A DNA stretch of 64,000 bases from Lucinisca nassula. Lineage: Eukaryota; Mollusca; Bivalvia; Lucinida; Lucinidae. Within the stretch, counting starts at the first letter, position 1. Every line of letters begins with the position of its first letter. The notes under the pieces are model-generated. The model was not told where the DNA came from. It saw nothing but the letters and a program-made list of their open reading frames with translations, and searched no databases. The position numbers were made by a program, and so were the translations under genes. The stretch is from the NCBI GenBank assembly GCA_963580285.1, contig OY757026.1, forward strand, positions 86,092,651 through 86,156,650, in the 5' to 3' direction. Of the stretch, positions 30,274 through 41,900 are shown in pieces.

Positions 30274-30313
30274 ATATCTATCCATCTATCAGATTTATCT
30301 ATCTGTCTATCTC
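30182..30313 (+). repeat. (CTAT)n microsatellite
   Basis: About 25 uninterrupted tetranucleotides, then imperfect units to 30313. The three long + frames over it (YLSI repeats) come from the repeat. Confidence 0.98.
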
Positions 30314-31400
30314 TTTTTTTTTGTTTTTGGTTTTACGGCCCTTTCAAGATTATTTCACTCATATCGAGCTGATCGTTAATCAGAGGTGGGCGAATTTATA
30401 GACAGTCTTTAAATATAACAACTTTCTTCTACCTGTTTACTGTTAGTTACGTGCCGGTTTCATTGCGCTTTTTTATTCTAATGTGCACGTGTATTACCTT
30501 TATTTGTCAGTTTTGATCATGTCAACAGTAGCAGTATTGGTGCTGAGGTATTGTTAACTTTGAATCAAATGACAAACGATCGAACCAAAACTTAAAAGGA
30601 AAAAAGAGAAAACTTTTGGATCAATTGCAAAGGATAAAACCAAAACGTAAAAGGAAAAAGGAAAGTTCTGATATCTTACCTCGAATACCATTAGCTCAAA
30701 CGGGACCTCTAGGATCAAGACTATGGTAGTTGTGTCGATTGTAGTAATGCAGAATCATACTACACTAAGGGAGATACCCACAAACAACCAGTAAATAAAT
30801 GTACGTTGCGTTTTCTCCTTATAATCGGCTCATCTAGTAATCTTTTTGGAAGGATGACGGACAGCCCTATGTCACATGGATGCGTTACAGTAATATTTGC
30901 CCAGGTTAACGAATCACGGGTGTTCTATACGTTGAAGTTTTGCTGGATCATAAACTCGTGGACCGCCACTCCTTAGAACTTTTTGTTGGTTCTGGTATAA
31001 CATCAGCTAATAAACAGTTAGGGTCCGGTTGTTCAAAGTTCAGGACCTTATACAGAGACCATCCCACTTCTGACACCAATGCCACGTAAATTTTAATGTG
31101 CTTGGAGTTGAGCAAGCATACAGCTCCACACACATCCAAAGACAACGTAAAAATCAACTCTTTTTACTTCCTAGAACTTGCACATTTGGGATGGTTGACT
31201 GACTGAACTGGTTTTTGAGGTAACCGGGCGCTATAAGCACATGGGGATATCCCTTTGGGATAATTGTAGAGAGCACAAATATTTAACCCTAACCTCACTG
31301 CATAAATTAATTTAGCCACACCCATTTACATTTCTACCAATCAAGATACCTGGTGTTGTTTATTTATTCAAATTCGCAAACTGAATGACAAACAGTGTAG
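30314..31400. other. No gene recognised
   Basis: 30397-30441 is an inverted copy of 26846-26890. 30585-30665 has a doubled AAACTTAAAAGGAAAAA-type segment. A 69-codon - strand frame (30948-31157) lacks recognisable motifs. Nothing else is supported. Confidence 0.4.
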
Positions 31401-31680
31401 ATCCTGATCATACGGTCATCTGATCTGGAGCTACACTGTTTGCAAAGATAGGGTTGTCATGTTCTGAAGGATAAGGGTTCTTCAGAAGCAATCTGATCTG
31501 GATCTACACTGTTTGCAAAGATAGGGTTGGTGTGTTCAGCAGGATAAGTGTTCTTCAGAAGCAATCTGATCTGGATCTACACTGTTTACAATGATAAGGT
31601 TGTCATGTTCTGAAGGATAAGGGTTCTTCAGAAGCAATCTGATCTGGGTCTTCACTGTTTGCAAAGATAGGGGCTGTTGT
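31400..31680 (+). repeat. 73-bp tandem repeat, about four copies
   Basis: TGATCTGG occurs at 31421, 31494, 31567 and 31640, exactly 73 bp apart. The unit has TACACTGTTTGCAAAGATAG and TTCTTCAGAAGCAATC. Units alternate between two variants (GTCATGTTCTGAAGG and GTGTGTTCAGCAGG). Confidence 0.9.
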
Positions 31681-31984
31681 GTTCAGCAGGACAGTGGTTA
31701 ATCCCGGAAAAGTAAAAACAAACAAAATATTTTCAGATAAAATGTCATTTTAGAGCTACATGTATAAAAGAAAATAATATATCGTATGCACATGTGTTAC
31801 AATGTTTCTACTCATTGTTATGTTTCCACAAGACAACAAAGCCAGGATCAGACTCAGTTCAGCATTCCATAGTGGTTATGAGGAGAGATACACACTTTAA
31901 AAGAGGTTTCCACTGAAATACTAGAACACCCGTGTGCTAAAGAAAATGTACTATCAATTTATTTCTGCTGCAAGCATAGATTAA

Positions 31985-32216
31985 CCCTTTGGACGCCGAG
32001 AAAAACTACATCTGAAAATATCGTCTGCTTATGGCGTCTGCTGAATTTTTTGCAAACTTTTTAAAAATATTTTTGCATGCAGGCAAACAGGTAGGGCCCA
32101 GATCAGACTGCTCCTGTATGAGCCGTCTGATTTGGGTCCACACTGTTTGCAAGAGTTTTTAAGTGACCGACAGACGACAAAACAGACGACAATTGTCGTG
32201 ATTGGCGTCTTATGGG
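31985..32216. mobile_element. piggyBac-type MITE, copy 1
   Basis: TTAA at 31981-31984 and 32217-32220 flanks an element beginning CCCTTTGGACGCC and ending GGCGTCTTATGGG. TTAA duplication with CCC/GGG ends is the piggyBac signature. The interior has the palindrome ACGACAATTGTCGT. There is no transposase. Confidence 0.8.
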
Positions 32217-32222
32217 TTAAGA

Positions 32223-32370
32223 GCAGGGCAGTTCTAACGAGTACACACAACATTAATTTTAAGGAAAAAAAACAACAGAAAATCAATCAAACCCTTGATT
32301 GACCCCTTTTTTTCTCTATACAAGGAGAGTTCTACAAGTTTATTTTGACATGGACTTGTTAACTTGCTGA
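32223..32370. mobile_element. Family P remnant
   Basis: GTTCTAACGAGTACACACAA (palindrome arm) is followed by sequence ending in TTTGACATGGACTTGTTAAC, like one half of family P elements. Confidence 0.5.
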
Positions 32371-32546
32371 GCAACAACAACAGCAATGTTCCAGGAAACC
32401 AAACGTACAAGCAGACACCAACAAGCCATTACCGTCGTGAATAACTCTCTAGCAAAAAAAAAACACAAACAAACACACCCATGCAGATACTATCACAAAA
32501 TACCACAAGACACAAAATATCACATGTCACACGCACAACCTCTTAA

Positions 32547-33079
32547 CCCTCAAGATGCCGAGAAAACCTGCATTTGAAAATGTCGTCTGTTAATGTCGTC
32601 TGCTGCAGCTTCTTTAAACTTTTAAAAATAAATCATACACGCTAACAGTTTGGGCCAATACAAGACTGCTCATGGAGCTGGATAAAGTCTGATCTGGGTC
32701 CACATTGTTTGGTACAAGGACTGTCAATGTAACTGGCAGACGATAAAACACATGACAATTGTCGTGATTGGCAGAATGTTACAAGAAACTATTGTGAATA
32801 AAAACAATAACATTTTCATTTTCTGGAGAAGCAGTCTGATCTGGGTCCACACTGCTACAATAACTTTCCATGTAAACGGCAGACGACAAAGCAGACGACA
32901 ATTGTCGTGATTGCCATTTTGGGGTTAACGGACTGTTACAAGAAACAATAAAAACAATAACATTTTCATATATTGGAGAAGCAGTCTGATCTGGGTCCAC
33001 ACTGTTTGCTACAGTGACTTTTAATGTAACCGGCAGACGACAAAGCAGACAGAAATACTCGTGACTGCCATTCTAAGGG
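32547..33079. mobile_element. piggyBac-type MITE, copy 2, internally expanded
   Basis: TTAA at 32543-32546 and 33080-33083 flanks CCCTCAAGATGCC and GCCATTCTAAGGG. The 3' half, with AAGCAGTCTGATCTGGGTCC and GGCAGACGACAAAGCAGACG, is present as about three tandem ~150-bp units (near 32640, 32790 and 32940). This makes the element more than twice as long as copy 1. Confidence 0.75.
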
Positions 33080-33106
33080 TTAATAGATTGTTGCAAGAAA
33101 CTATAA

Positions 33107-35398
33107 ACAAGAGGCCCATGGGCCACTATGCTCACCAGAGCTCAGGTGGGCACTGCCCAATTGCAGCCATGTATTTTAACATGATATCATTTTAATCTGC
33201 CAAATGAACCCCCATATCCAAATGAGCACCCATGTGGACTCAGTATATGAAACATTAGGCCTTTTATGAAGTAGAGGGGGTGGGGCATGGACCCAATGGA
33301 GCCCTGGTTGGTGTCACTAAATGTGTCTTATCACAAAGAACAAGAATATATATGGTTTAGCAGTGGGGATCTGCATGGCTGGAGATATAAGTGGAGGGGT
33401 TGGAGCATGCCCTGTCGTTCCCAGGAAAGCCCAAGATTGTTGTCCCTAAATGTGTCTTATCATAAGGACCAAGTATATATATGGTTAAGGGGTGGGAATC
33501 TGAACGGTATCCAAGATATCCTTTCATGAAGTGGAAAGGAGAGGACTGGCCCCTGCGGACACCCCTACAGTAGGTGTGCTAATAATAAGGAACAAGAACA
33601 TATATGAATATGGGGTGGGGATTTGAATGGTTTCTGAAATATATGGCCTTTTATGAAGTGGAAGGGCGGGGCACATTGCCTCAGCACAAAGAGACCCCCA
33701 AGTTGGTGTGACTGGATGAGTCTTATCATAAGGAACAAGAATATATATGGTTTAGGGGTGGGGATCTGAACTATTTTTGAGATATGTGGCTTTTAATGAA
33801 GTCAAGCGGTGGAGCAAGGCCCGGGCATGCCCCGGGGACTCACAAGCTGGTGTTAATGAATGTGCCTTATCATAAGGAAGATGAATATATATGGTTTAGG
33901 GGTGGGGCTCTGAACAGTTTCTGAGATAAAAGGCATTTTGTGAAGTGCAGGGGTGGGGCAAGGCCCAGGGAGACCCCCAGGTTGGTGTCAATGAATGTGT
34001 CTTATCATAAGGTACAAGAATATATATGGTTTAGGGGTGGAGATCTGTAAGGTTTCCGAGATATTGTGATATTATGAAATGGAGGGGGTGGGGCATGGCC
34101 CCAGCACATCCCTGGGGACCCCCAGGTTGGTGTCACTGAATGTGTCTCATCATAATGAACAAGAACATATATGGTTTAGGAGTAGGGATCTGAACAGTTT
34201 CTGAGATATATGGCCTTTTGTGAAGTGAAGGGGTGGGGCATGGCTCCGGCGCACCCCGGAAGACCCCCAATTTGGGGTCAATGAATGTGTCTTATCATAA
34301 GGAGCAAGAATATATATGGTTTAGGGGTGGGGATCTGTAAGGTTTCCGAGATATTGGGCCTTTTATGAAATGGAGGGGCGGGACATGGCCCCGGCGCATC
34401 CCGGGGGACCCCCAGTTTGATGTCACTGAATGGGTCTTATCATAAGGAACAAGAGTATATAGGGTTCAGGGGTGGGGATCTGAATGGTTTCCGAGATATT
34501 GGGCCTTTTATGAAGTGGAGGGGGTGGGGCATGGCCTCGGCGCATCCCGGAGGACCACCAGGTTGGTGTCAATGAATGCGTCTTATCAATAGAAACAAGA
34601 ATATATATGGTTTAGGGGTGGGGATCTGTAAGGTTTCTGAGATATAAGGCATTTTATGAAGTACTGGGGGGGCGGCGCATGGCCCCGGCACAACCTACTG
34701 GACCCCCAGGTTGACATAAAAGCATATGGCTGAGAGAAGTTTGCTTAAGGAACATTTCTATGAAAGTTTTGTCAAAATATCTGCAAAGGCTTTGTAGTTA
34801 ATGCCATTTTTCAATTTTCCCCATTATAAGTCTATGGAAAATCTAAGTTGCCATAGCAACCAAACTAAAGAGCCGAATTTCATAAAAAACACAAAACCTG
34901 TAAAGACAAATATGGTGAATATTTCCATAAACTCTCAGCCTCATAGAGCATACGGTTTCTGAGGAGATGATTTTTTAAGTATTTGTTTTCTATTTTTTTC
35001 ATTTTGGTTTCCATGGCAACCAATACAAATGAGCAGTAGGCCTAAAATCATATGGCAGATAGAAGATTGCCTAAGGAATATTTCTATGAAAGTTTTGTCA
35101 AAATATCTGCAGCGGCTTAGCAGTAAATGCCATTTTTCAATTTTCCCCATTATAAGTCTATGGAAACTCTAAGTTGCCATAGCAACCAAACTAATAAGCC
35201 GAATTTCATAAAAAACACAAACTTTCAATCCCCCAACCCAAGGATGCTACAGATGAAATTTGGGCCCAATGGGCCTAGCGGCTTCAGAGGAGATGTCGTT
35301 TAAAAGTGTTGACGTCACACGACGCAGACGACGCAGACGCCGACGGACAACTGCCTATCCTATAAGCTCCCCCGGAGCCTTCGGCTCTGGTGAGCTAA
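33107..35398 (+). mobile_element. Helitron-like non-autonomous element H4
   Basis: Begins ACAAGAGGCCCATGGGCC followed by GCTCACCAG. Ends with the hairpin CCGGAGCC-TTC-GGCTCTGG (35372-35390) and then TGAGCTAA. Between the ends are a ~155-bp tandem array (33250-34715) and two ~320-bp units (34715-35225). This is the clearest single copy of the terminal structure also seen in H1 and H2. No Rep/helicase gene. Confidence 0.65.
33250..34715 (+). repeat. ~155-bp tandem array of H4
   Basis: About nine units with TTATCATAAGGAACAAGAAT, ATATATGGTTTAGGGGTGGG and CATGGCCCCGGCGCATCCC. Units diverge by point changes and a few indels. The 80-codon frame at 33287-33529 is a repeat by-product. Confidence 0.85.
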
Positions 35399-35402
35399 AA
35401 AA

Positions 35403-35690
35403 TCATTACAATAACACACCCGTGCGACAAAGTGCATTTTATCACATCTCCAAAATCTAAAAATGGCTACATTTCTTATGCAACTGTGTGGTATTTTTCT
35501 TATTTATACTGCAATAGGTTGTGGGTGCTCGTTAGAACCGCCTCTTTGAGGCGGTTCTAACGAGTACCCACTATCTATGTCCTGGAGCAGAAATAAGAAA
35601 AAATAATGTATACCCCCTTAAACCCCAGTTTTCTCTATATAAAGTGGGGTTTAGGGTGGTGTTTATTCACGGGTGGGTCATCTTTTCATT
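35403..35690 (+). mobile_element. Family P MITE-like element, copy 3
   Basis: Homologous to the complement of 62-445: CATTACAATAACACACCCGT, CATCTCCAAAATC, the palindrome at 35521-35571 and CCAGTTTTCTCTATATAAAG. It starts within five bases of the H4 end. Confidence 0.6.
35521..35571. repeat. Family P palindrome
   Basis: 51-bp near-perfect hairpin GTGGGTGCTCGTTAGAACCG / CGGTTCTAACGAGTACCCAC with the loop CCTCTTTGAGG. Confidence 0.9.
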
Positions 35691-35963
35691 CCTCTTATGA
35701 AACAATTTAAAATAAAACAAAACATACACAATAAGACACCAAAAATATAGTGAAACTGAAATGGCCCCGAAAGCCATTTGTGCCATGAAAACTTGTTTGA
35801 GTCAGGAGCAGTTCGAACCACTGAAGGTAACTTATTACACTGGTCCAAAAAACATTAATAGTTTTTGCATATCAGTCCAGTGTTATATCAAATGAAGGAG
35901 ATCCTATGTTGTGTGCACTTATCAGAATTGCCTCGACACAAATACAGCTACATTCATGCTGTA
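35691..35963. other. Spacer with MITE remnants before the satellite
   Basis: Contains a decayed pogo-type MITE end (35748-35830) and a family P scrap (TGTTGTGTGCACTTATCAGA, 35907-35926). The satellite starts at 35964 with no transition sequence. Confidence 0.55.
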
Positions 35964-38900
35964 AGGTTGCACTACAGTAAATAATTGGTCTTTATGAAAG
36001 CTGCACTTGCTTTGGGGAGTGGGGAGAGCTTTCAGTACAGAATTGAATATTCTGCTGCTTCTGATTGGATTTGGTGGTAAGCCATTATTTTTCTGAGAAG
36101 TATTATTGTTTATTAGAAGAAATATTAGTAGGTATTTGCTATTGTAAAATGCAGCTGATTTAAATTGAACCATAAAATTGTGCTGACTGGCCACTGGAAA
36201 TGCCTGGAATTATTCGCTGCGGTATGGGTTTGTTGACACTGGCTGCCAAAAAGGCCAAAATATGCCGCACAGCATACATATTTTTTAGCTTCTTCTGGAA
36301 GGTAAATGGTCAGCCTGTCAAATTATATGCCTCATAATGGAAGCATTAGACTTGCTGAAATGTGGTAGAACATGGAATATGCCCCAATTTACATTGTGAG
36401 TAAGGGGATTTTTTTTACTGTAGTGCCACCTAAACCGAAAGTAGAAAAATCAGCTCCCCTCTAATGTTTTCATTCATTACATAATATTTTCACACATAAT
36501 AGGTTTCCTCCAATTCTGTATCTTAAAGTGGATCTTCCTGGCATGTATTTTGTCACAGAAACTGTACAAATTGTAAGTTTAGTGCTAATTTAGGACTAAC
36601 TGGGTGTATTTTATAAGTTTTTGCTTCTGTTCCATGTAATTGGAGGGGGGGGGGGGGGTACTTAAAAGCCATGTAAATCAGTTGTCATTGGTCTGTTTGG
36701 AAAGCAGACCTGCAGTAAATGTCTAAACAGGAACACAAGAAAAAGAAAATACTCAATATTGAATATAACACTGAGGTTACTTGGCATTAGACAAGGGTCT
36801 CAAGCCAATGCAAAATTTCAAAATTGTCTCTCCGAACAGCCCGCTGCAATATTGCAATGAGTTTTCTCAGCCGTTGTAAGTTCTTACTGGTTGGGTTCAT
36901 GTTACAAGATTTGAATAGATACATCCAGACATTTCTCATGGCATTAAGGCATTTATAATAATTTTCATGAAGGTTTTGTCCCCAAAATATCCTCAAAATG
37001 CCAATTTTTACTGAAATTAGGGGGTATAGGTGTGAGAACAGCCAAAATTTCTAGCATGGCTGCTAATAGGACATGATTTAGTGCATTTTAGGATTAAAGT
37101 ATTCCAAAGACATCTGAGAAGAAGCACTGATGCAAGCCGGTTTCTGGGTTCCATTTTGGAAAGAGGTAAACTTTGCGCTTTTTAACAAAACATGCTTTGT
37201 CCGGCTTTCATCGTAGAATCTGGAAGCGATAACTTTTTCGCAAAGTTTAAAGATTCTTTGTCACTGAACATTAATTATGCATGACTATATTATTAGATAT
37301 GGTCTAAACTTGTGTTTGGCAATTCTTTTGGTGGATCATAAAGAAATTAGGGTTTGGTATAGGTTGCACTACAGTAAATAATTGGTCTTTATGAAAGCTG
37401 CACTTGCTTTGGGGAGAGCTTTCAGTACAGAATTGAATATTCTGCTGCTTCTGATTGGATTTGGTGGTAAGCCATTATTTTTCTGAGAAGTATTATTGTT
37501 TATTAGAAGAAATATTAGTAGGTATTTGCTATTGTAAAATGCAGCTGATTTAAATTGAACCATAAAATTGTGCTGACTGGCCACTGGAAATGCCTGGAAT
37601 TATTCGCTGCGGTATGGGTTTGTTGACACTGGCTGCCAAAAAGGCCAAAATATGCCGCACAGCATACATATTTTTTAGCTTCTTCTGGAAGGTAAATGGT
37701 CAGCCTGTCAAATTATATGCCTCATAATGGAAGCATTAGACTTGCTGAAATGTGGTAGAACATGGAATATGCCCCAATTTACATTGTGAGTAAGGGGATT
37801 TTTTTTACTGTAGTGCCACCTAAACCGAAAGTAGAAAAATCAGCTCCCCTCTAATGTTTTCATTCATTACATAATATTTTCACACATAATAGGTTTCCTC
37901 CAATTCTGTATCTTAAAGTGGATCTTCCTGGCATGTATTTTGTCACAGAAACTGTACAAATTGTAAGTTTAGTGCTAATTTAGGACTAACTGGGTGTATT
38001 TTATAAGTTTTTGCTTCTGTTCCATGTAATTGGAGGGGGGGGGGGGGGTACTTAAAAGCCATGTAAATCAGTTGTCATTGGTCTGTTTGGAAAGCAGACC
38101 TGCAGTAAATGTCTAAACAGGAACACAAGAAAAAGAAAATACTCAATATTGAATATAACACTGAGGTTACTTGGCATTAGACAAGGGTCTCAAGCCAATG
38201 CAAAATTTCAAAATTGTCTCTCCGAACAGCCCGCTGCAATATTGCAATGAGTTTTCTCAGCCGTTGTAAGTTCTTACTGGTTGGGTTCATGTTACAAGAT
38301 TTGAATAGATACATCCAGACATTTCTCATGGCATTAAGGCATTTATAATAATTTTCATGAAGGTTTTGTCCCCAAAATATCCTCAAAATGCCAATTTTTA
38401 CTGAAATTAGGGGGTATAGGTGTGAGAACAGCCAAAATTTCTAGCATGGCTGCTAATAGGACATGATTTAGTGCATTTTAGGATTAAAGTATTCCAAAGA
38501 CATCTGAGAAGAAGCACTGATGCAAGCCGGTTTCTGGGTTCCATTTTGGAAAGAGGTAAACTTTGCGCTTTTTAACAAAACATGCTTTGTCCGGCTTTCA
38601 TCGTAGAATCTGGAAGCGATAACTTTTTCGCAAAGTTTAAAGATTCTTTGTCACTGAACATTAATTATGCATGACTATATTATTAGATATGGTCTAAACT
38701 TGTGTTTGGCAATTCTTTTGGTGGATCATAAAGAAATTAGGGTTTGGTATAGGTTGCACTACAGTAAATAATTGGTCTTTATGAAAGCTGCACTTGCTTT
38801 GGGGAGAGCTTTCAGTACAGAATTGAATATTCTGCTGCTTCTGATTGGATTTGGTGGTAAGCCATTATTTTTCTGAGAAGTATTATTGTTTATTAGAAGA

Positions 38901-41900
38901 AATATTAGTAGGTATTTGCTATTGTAAAATGCAGCTGATTTAAATTGAACCATAAAATTGTGCTGACTGGCCACTGGAAATGCCTGGAATTATTCGCTGC
39001 GGTATGGGTTTGTTGACACTGGCTGCCAAAAAGGCCAAAATATGCCGCACAGCATACATATTTTTTAGCTTCTTCTGGAAGGTAAATGGTCAGCCTGTCA
39101 AATTATATGCCTCATAATGGAAGCATTAGACTTGCTGAAATGTGGTAGAACATGGAATATGCCCCAATTTACATTGTGAGTAAGGGGATTTTTTTTACTG
39201 TAGTGCCACCTAAACCGAAAGTAGAAAAATCAGCTCCCCTCTAATGTTTTCATTCATTACATAATATTTTCACACATAATAGGTTTCCTCCAATTCTGTA
39301 TCTTAAAGTGGATCTTCCTGGCATGTATTTTGTCACAGAAACTGTACAAATTGTAAGTTTAGTGCTAATTTAGGACTAACTGGGTGTATTTTATAAGTTT
39401 TTGCTTCTGTTCCATGTAATTGGAGGGGGGGGGGGGGGGTACTTAAAAGCCATGTAAATCAGTTGTCATTGGTCTGTTTGGAAAGCAGACCTGCAGTAAA
39501 TGTCTAAACAGGAACACAAGAAAAAGAAAATACTCAATATTGAATATAACACTGAGGTTACTTGGCATTAGACAAGGGTCTCAAGCCAATGCAAAATTTC
39601 AAAATTGTCTCTCCGAACAGCCCGCTGCAATATTGCAATGAGTTTTCTCAGCCGTTGTAAGTTCTTACTGGTTGGGTTCATGTTACAAGATTTGAATAGA
39701 TACATCCAGACATTTCTCATGGCATTAAGGCATTTATAATAATTTTCATGAAGGTTTTGTCCCCAAAATATCCTCAAAATGCCAATTTTTACTGAAATTA
39801 GGGGGTATAGGTGTGAGAACAGCCAAAATTTCTAGCATGGCTGCTAATAGGACATGATTTAGTGCATTTTAGGATTAAAGTATTCCAAAGACATCTGAGA
39901 AGAAGCATGATGCAAGCCGGTTTCTGGGTTCCATTTTGGAAAGAGGTAAACTTTGCGCTTTTTAACAAAACATGCTTTGTCCGGCTTTCATCGTAGAATC
40001 TGGAAGCGATAACTTTTTCGCAAAGTTTAAAGATTCTTTGTCACTGAACATTAATTATGCATGACTATATTATTAGATATGGTCTAAACTTGTGTTTGGC
40101 AATTCTTTTGGTGGATCATAAAGAAATTAGGGTTTGGTATAGGTTGCACTACAGTAAATAATTGGTCTTTATGAAAGCTGCACTTGCTTTGGGGAGAGCT
40201 TTCAGTACAGAATTGAATATTCTGCTGCTTCTGATTGGATTTGGTGGTAAGCCATTATTTTTCTGAGAAGTATTATTGTTTATTAGAAGAAATATTAGTA
40301 GGTATTTGCTATTGTAAAATGCAGCTGATTTAAATTGAACCATAAAATTGTGCTGACTGGCCACTGGAAATGCCTGGAATTATTCGCTGCGGTATGGGTT
40401 TGTTGACACTGGCTGCCAAAAAGGCCAAAATATGCCGCACAGCATACATATTTTTTAGCTTCTTCTGGAAGGTAAATGGTCAGCCTGTCAAATTATATGC
40501 CTCATAATGGAAGCATTAGACTTGCTGAAATGTGGTAGAACATGGAATATGCCCCAATTTACATTGTGAGTAAGGGGATTTTTTTTACTGTAGTGCCACC
40601 TAAACCGAAAGTAGAAAAATCAGCTCCCCTCTAATGTTTTCATTCATTACATAATATTTTCACACATAATAGGTTTCCTCCAATTCTGTATCTTAAAGTG
40701 GATCTTCCTGGCATGTATTTTGTCACAGAAACTGTACAAATTGTAAGTTTAGTGCTAATTTAGGACTAACTGGGTGTATTTTATAAGTTTTTGCTTCTGT
40801 TCCATGTAATTGGAGGGGGGGGGGGGGTACTTAAAAGCCATGTAAATCAGTTGTCATTGGTCTGTTTGGAAAGCAGACCTGCAGTAAATGTCTAAACAGG
40901 AACACAAGAAAAAGAAAATACTCAATATTGAATATAACACTGAGGTTACTTGGCATTAGACAAGGGTCTCAAGCCAATGCAAAATTTCAAAATTGTCTCT
41001 CCGAACAGCCCGCTGCAATATTGCAATGAGTTTTCTCAGCCGTTGTAAGTTCTTACTGGTTGGGTTCATGTTACAAGATTTGAATAGATACATCCAGACA
41101 TTTCTCATGGCATTAAGGCATTTATAATAATTTTCATGAAGGTTTTGTCCCCAAAATATCCTCAAAATGCCAATTTTTACTGAAATTAGGGGGTATAGGT
41201 GTGAGAACAGCCAAAATTTCTAGCATGGCTGCTAATAGGACATGATTTAGTGCATTTTAGGATTAAAGTATTCCAAAGACATCTGAGAAGAAGCACTGAT
41301 GCAAGCCGGTTTCTGGGTTCCATTTTGGAAAGAGGTAAACTTTGCGCTTTTTAACAAAACATGCTTTGTCCGGCTTTCATCGTAGAATCTGGAAGCGATA
41401 ACTTTTTCGCAAAGTTTAAAGATTCTTTGTCACTGAACATTAATTATGCATGACTATATTATTAGATATGGTCTAAACTTGTGTTTGGCAATTCTTTTGG
41501 TGGATCATAAAGAAATTAGGGTTTGGTATAGGTTGCACTACAGTAAATAATTGGTCTTTATGAAAGCTGCACTTGCTTTGGGGAGAGCTTTCAGTACAGA
41601 ATTGAATATTCTGCTGCTTCTGATTGGATTTGGTGGTAAGCCATTATTTTTCTGAGAAGTATTATTGTTTATTAGAAGAAATATTAGTAGGTATTTGCTA
41701 TTGTAAAATGCAGCTGATTTAAATTGAACCATAAAATTGTGCTGACTGGCCACTGGAAATGCCTGGAATTATTCGCTGCGGTATGGGTTTGTTGACACTG
41801 GCTGCCAAAAAGGCCAAAATATGCCGCACAGCATACATATTTTTTAGCTTCTTCTGGAAGGTAAATGGTCAGCCTGTCAAATTATATGCCTCATAATGGA

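Noticed and set aside
30158..30401. Three overlapping frames rich in YLSI repeats
   Set aside because: Translation of the (CTAT)n microsatellite.
30948..31157. 69-codon - strand frame
   Set aside because: No recognisable domain, neighbour or signal; not enough to call a gene.
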